Shown: piece by piece, positions 14,642 to 14,984 of the stretch | How the letters are laid out: the number at the start of each line of letters is the position of its first letter | Position numbering within the stretch: position 1 is the stretch's first letter | Notes under the pieces: model-generated | What the model saw: the letters and a program-made list of their open reading frames with translations, nothing else | The model's database searches: none | Told to the model about the DNA's origin: nothing | Assembly (NCBI GenBank): GCA_902475455.1 | Contig: CABRZO010000040.1 | Span: 1-14,984, forward strand | Direction of reading: 5' to 3' | Origin: an uncultured Eubacteriales bacterium | GTDB lineage: Bacteria > Bacillota > Clostridia > Oscillospirales > Oscillospiraceae | Length of the DNA stretch: 14,984 bases | Made by a program: the position numbers and the translations under genes

Positions 14642-14984
14642 TCAGCCCTTTAAGGCTTTGGCAATGGCAGCGGCGCACTCCTCCACCGACAACGCGTCCA
14701 GGGGCACGTCCAGCCCAGCCTGGCGCAGCTGGTAGAGCAGCCCCACCGGCTCCGGCACGGTGAGCCCCACGGATCTCAGTCCTTCCACGTCCTGAAACAC
14801 CGTTCTGGGGGCCCCGTCGGCGATGACCTTGCCGTGGTCCATCACCACCAGCCGGTCCGCCTTGGCTGCCTCGTCCATATGATGGGTGATGAGCACCACG
14901 GTGACGCCCTGTTCCCGGTTCAGCTTCTGGATGGTACGGATGACCTCCTCCCGGCCGATGGGGTCCAGCATGGCGGTGGGCTCG
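14642..14984 (-). CDS. ecfA1: Energy-coupling factor transporter ATPase EcfA1, C-terminal part (5' end outside window)
   Basis: Only the last 113 codons are present; the gene enters from the right edge, so no start is given. The fragment opens with the end of Walker B and the D-loop (EPTAMLDP), followed by the switch histidine region VVLITHHMDEAAKADRLVVMDHGK and the C-terminal domain shared with EcfA2 (DVEGLRSVGLTVPEP). Its place directly before ecfA2, ecfT and truA identifies it as EcfA1 rather than another ABC ATPase. The Walker A, Q-loop and signature regions are not in view. The stop is TGA at 14642-14644, followed by a 24-nt gap to ecfA2. Confidence 0.93.
   Translation of the reverse strand, partial: EPTAMLDPIGREEVIRTIQKLNREQGVTVVLITHHMDEAAKADRLVVMDHGKVIADGAPRTVFQDVEGLRSVGLTVPEPVGLLYQLRQAGLDVPLDALSVEECAAAIAKALKG

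Overview
The window looks like a chromosomal segment of a GC-rich Firmicute, most likely an Oscillospiraceae/Ruminococcaceae-type gut Clostridium. This rests on the gene content (ClpE-like ATPase, ecfA1-ecfA2-ecfT-truA block, DUF5711 and CvpA membrane proteins, CotH/VTC/DUF4956 set), strong AGGAGG ribosome-binding sites, and frequent GTG/TTG starts. Every supported gene reads leftward (minus strand). The long plus-strand frames are antisense shadows. No tRNA, rRNA, CRISPR array or mobile element was seen.

Read in the direction of transcription (right to left) there are three units. Unit A (14984 to about 10091) is ecfA1 (cut by the window edge), ecfA2, ecfT, truA, a DUF5711 beta-propeller-like membrane protein and a CvpA-family membrane protein. 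It ends in a set of tightly packed hairpins. Unit B (9992 to 7380) is a single zinc-finger Clp ATPase of the ClpE/ClpC kind with an unusually long middle coiled-coil domain, closed by a clear intrinsic terminator.

Unit C (7278 to the left edge) is the most interesting part. A good sigma-A-type promoter is followed by a seven-helix membrane diguanylate cyclase (GGDEF), a Cache-type hybrid histidine kinase, a receiver/HD-GYP phosphodiesterase and a free-standing HPt protein. About 40 nt after the HPt gene lies a GEMM-I (cyclic-di-GMP-I) riboswitch aptamer, whose 3' end runs into a perfect-stem intrinsic terminator. Then come a VTC-domain polyphosphate-polymerase-like gene, a DUF4956 membrane protein and the start of a probable CotH-family protein.

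One locus therefore appears to make c-di-GMP (GGDEF), degrade it (HD-GYP under a His-Asp-His-Asp phosphorelay), and sense it (riboswitch) to gate a polymer/surface-kinase module. The individual families are known. The complete circuit, with the riboswitch inside the operon, is inferred here from the sequence and is the main candidate for an undescribed system.
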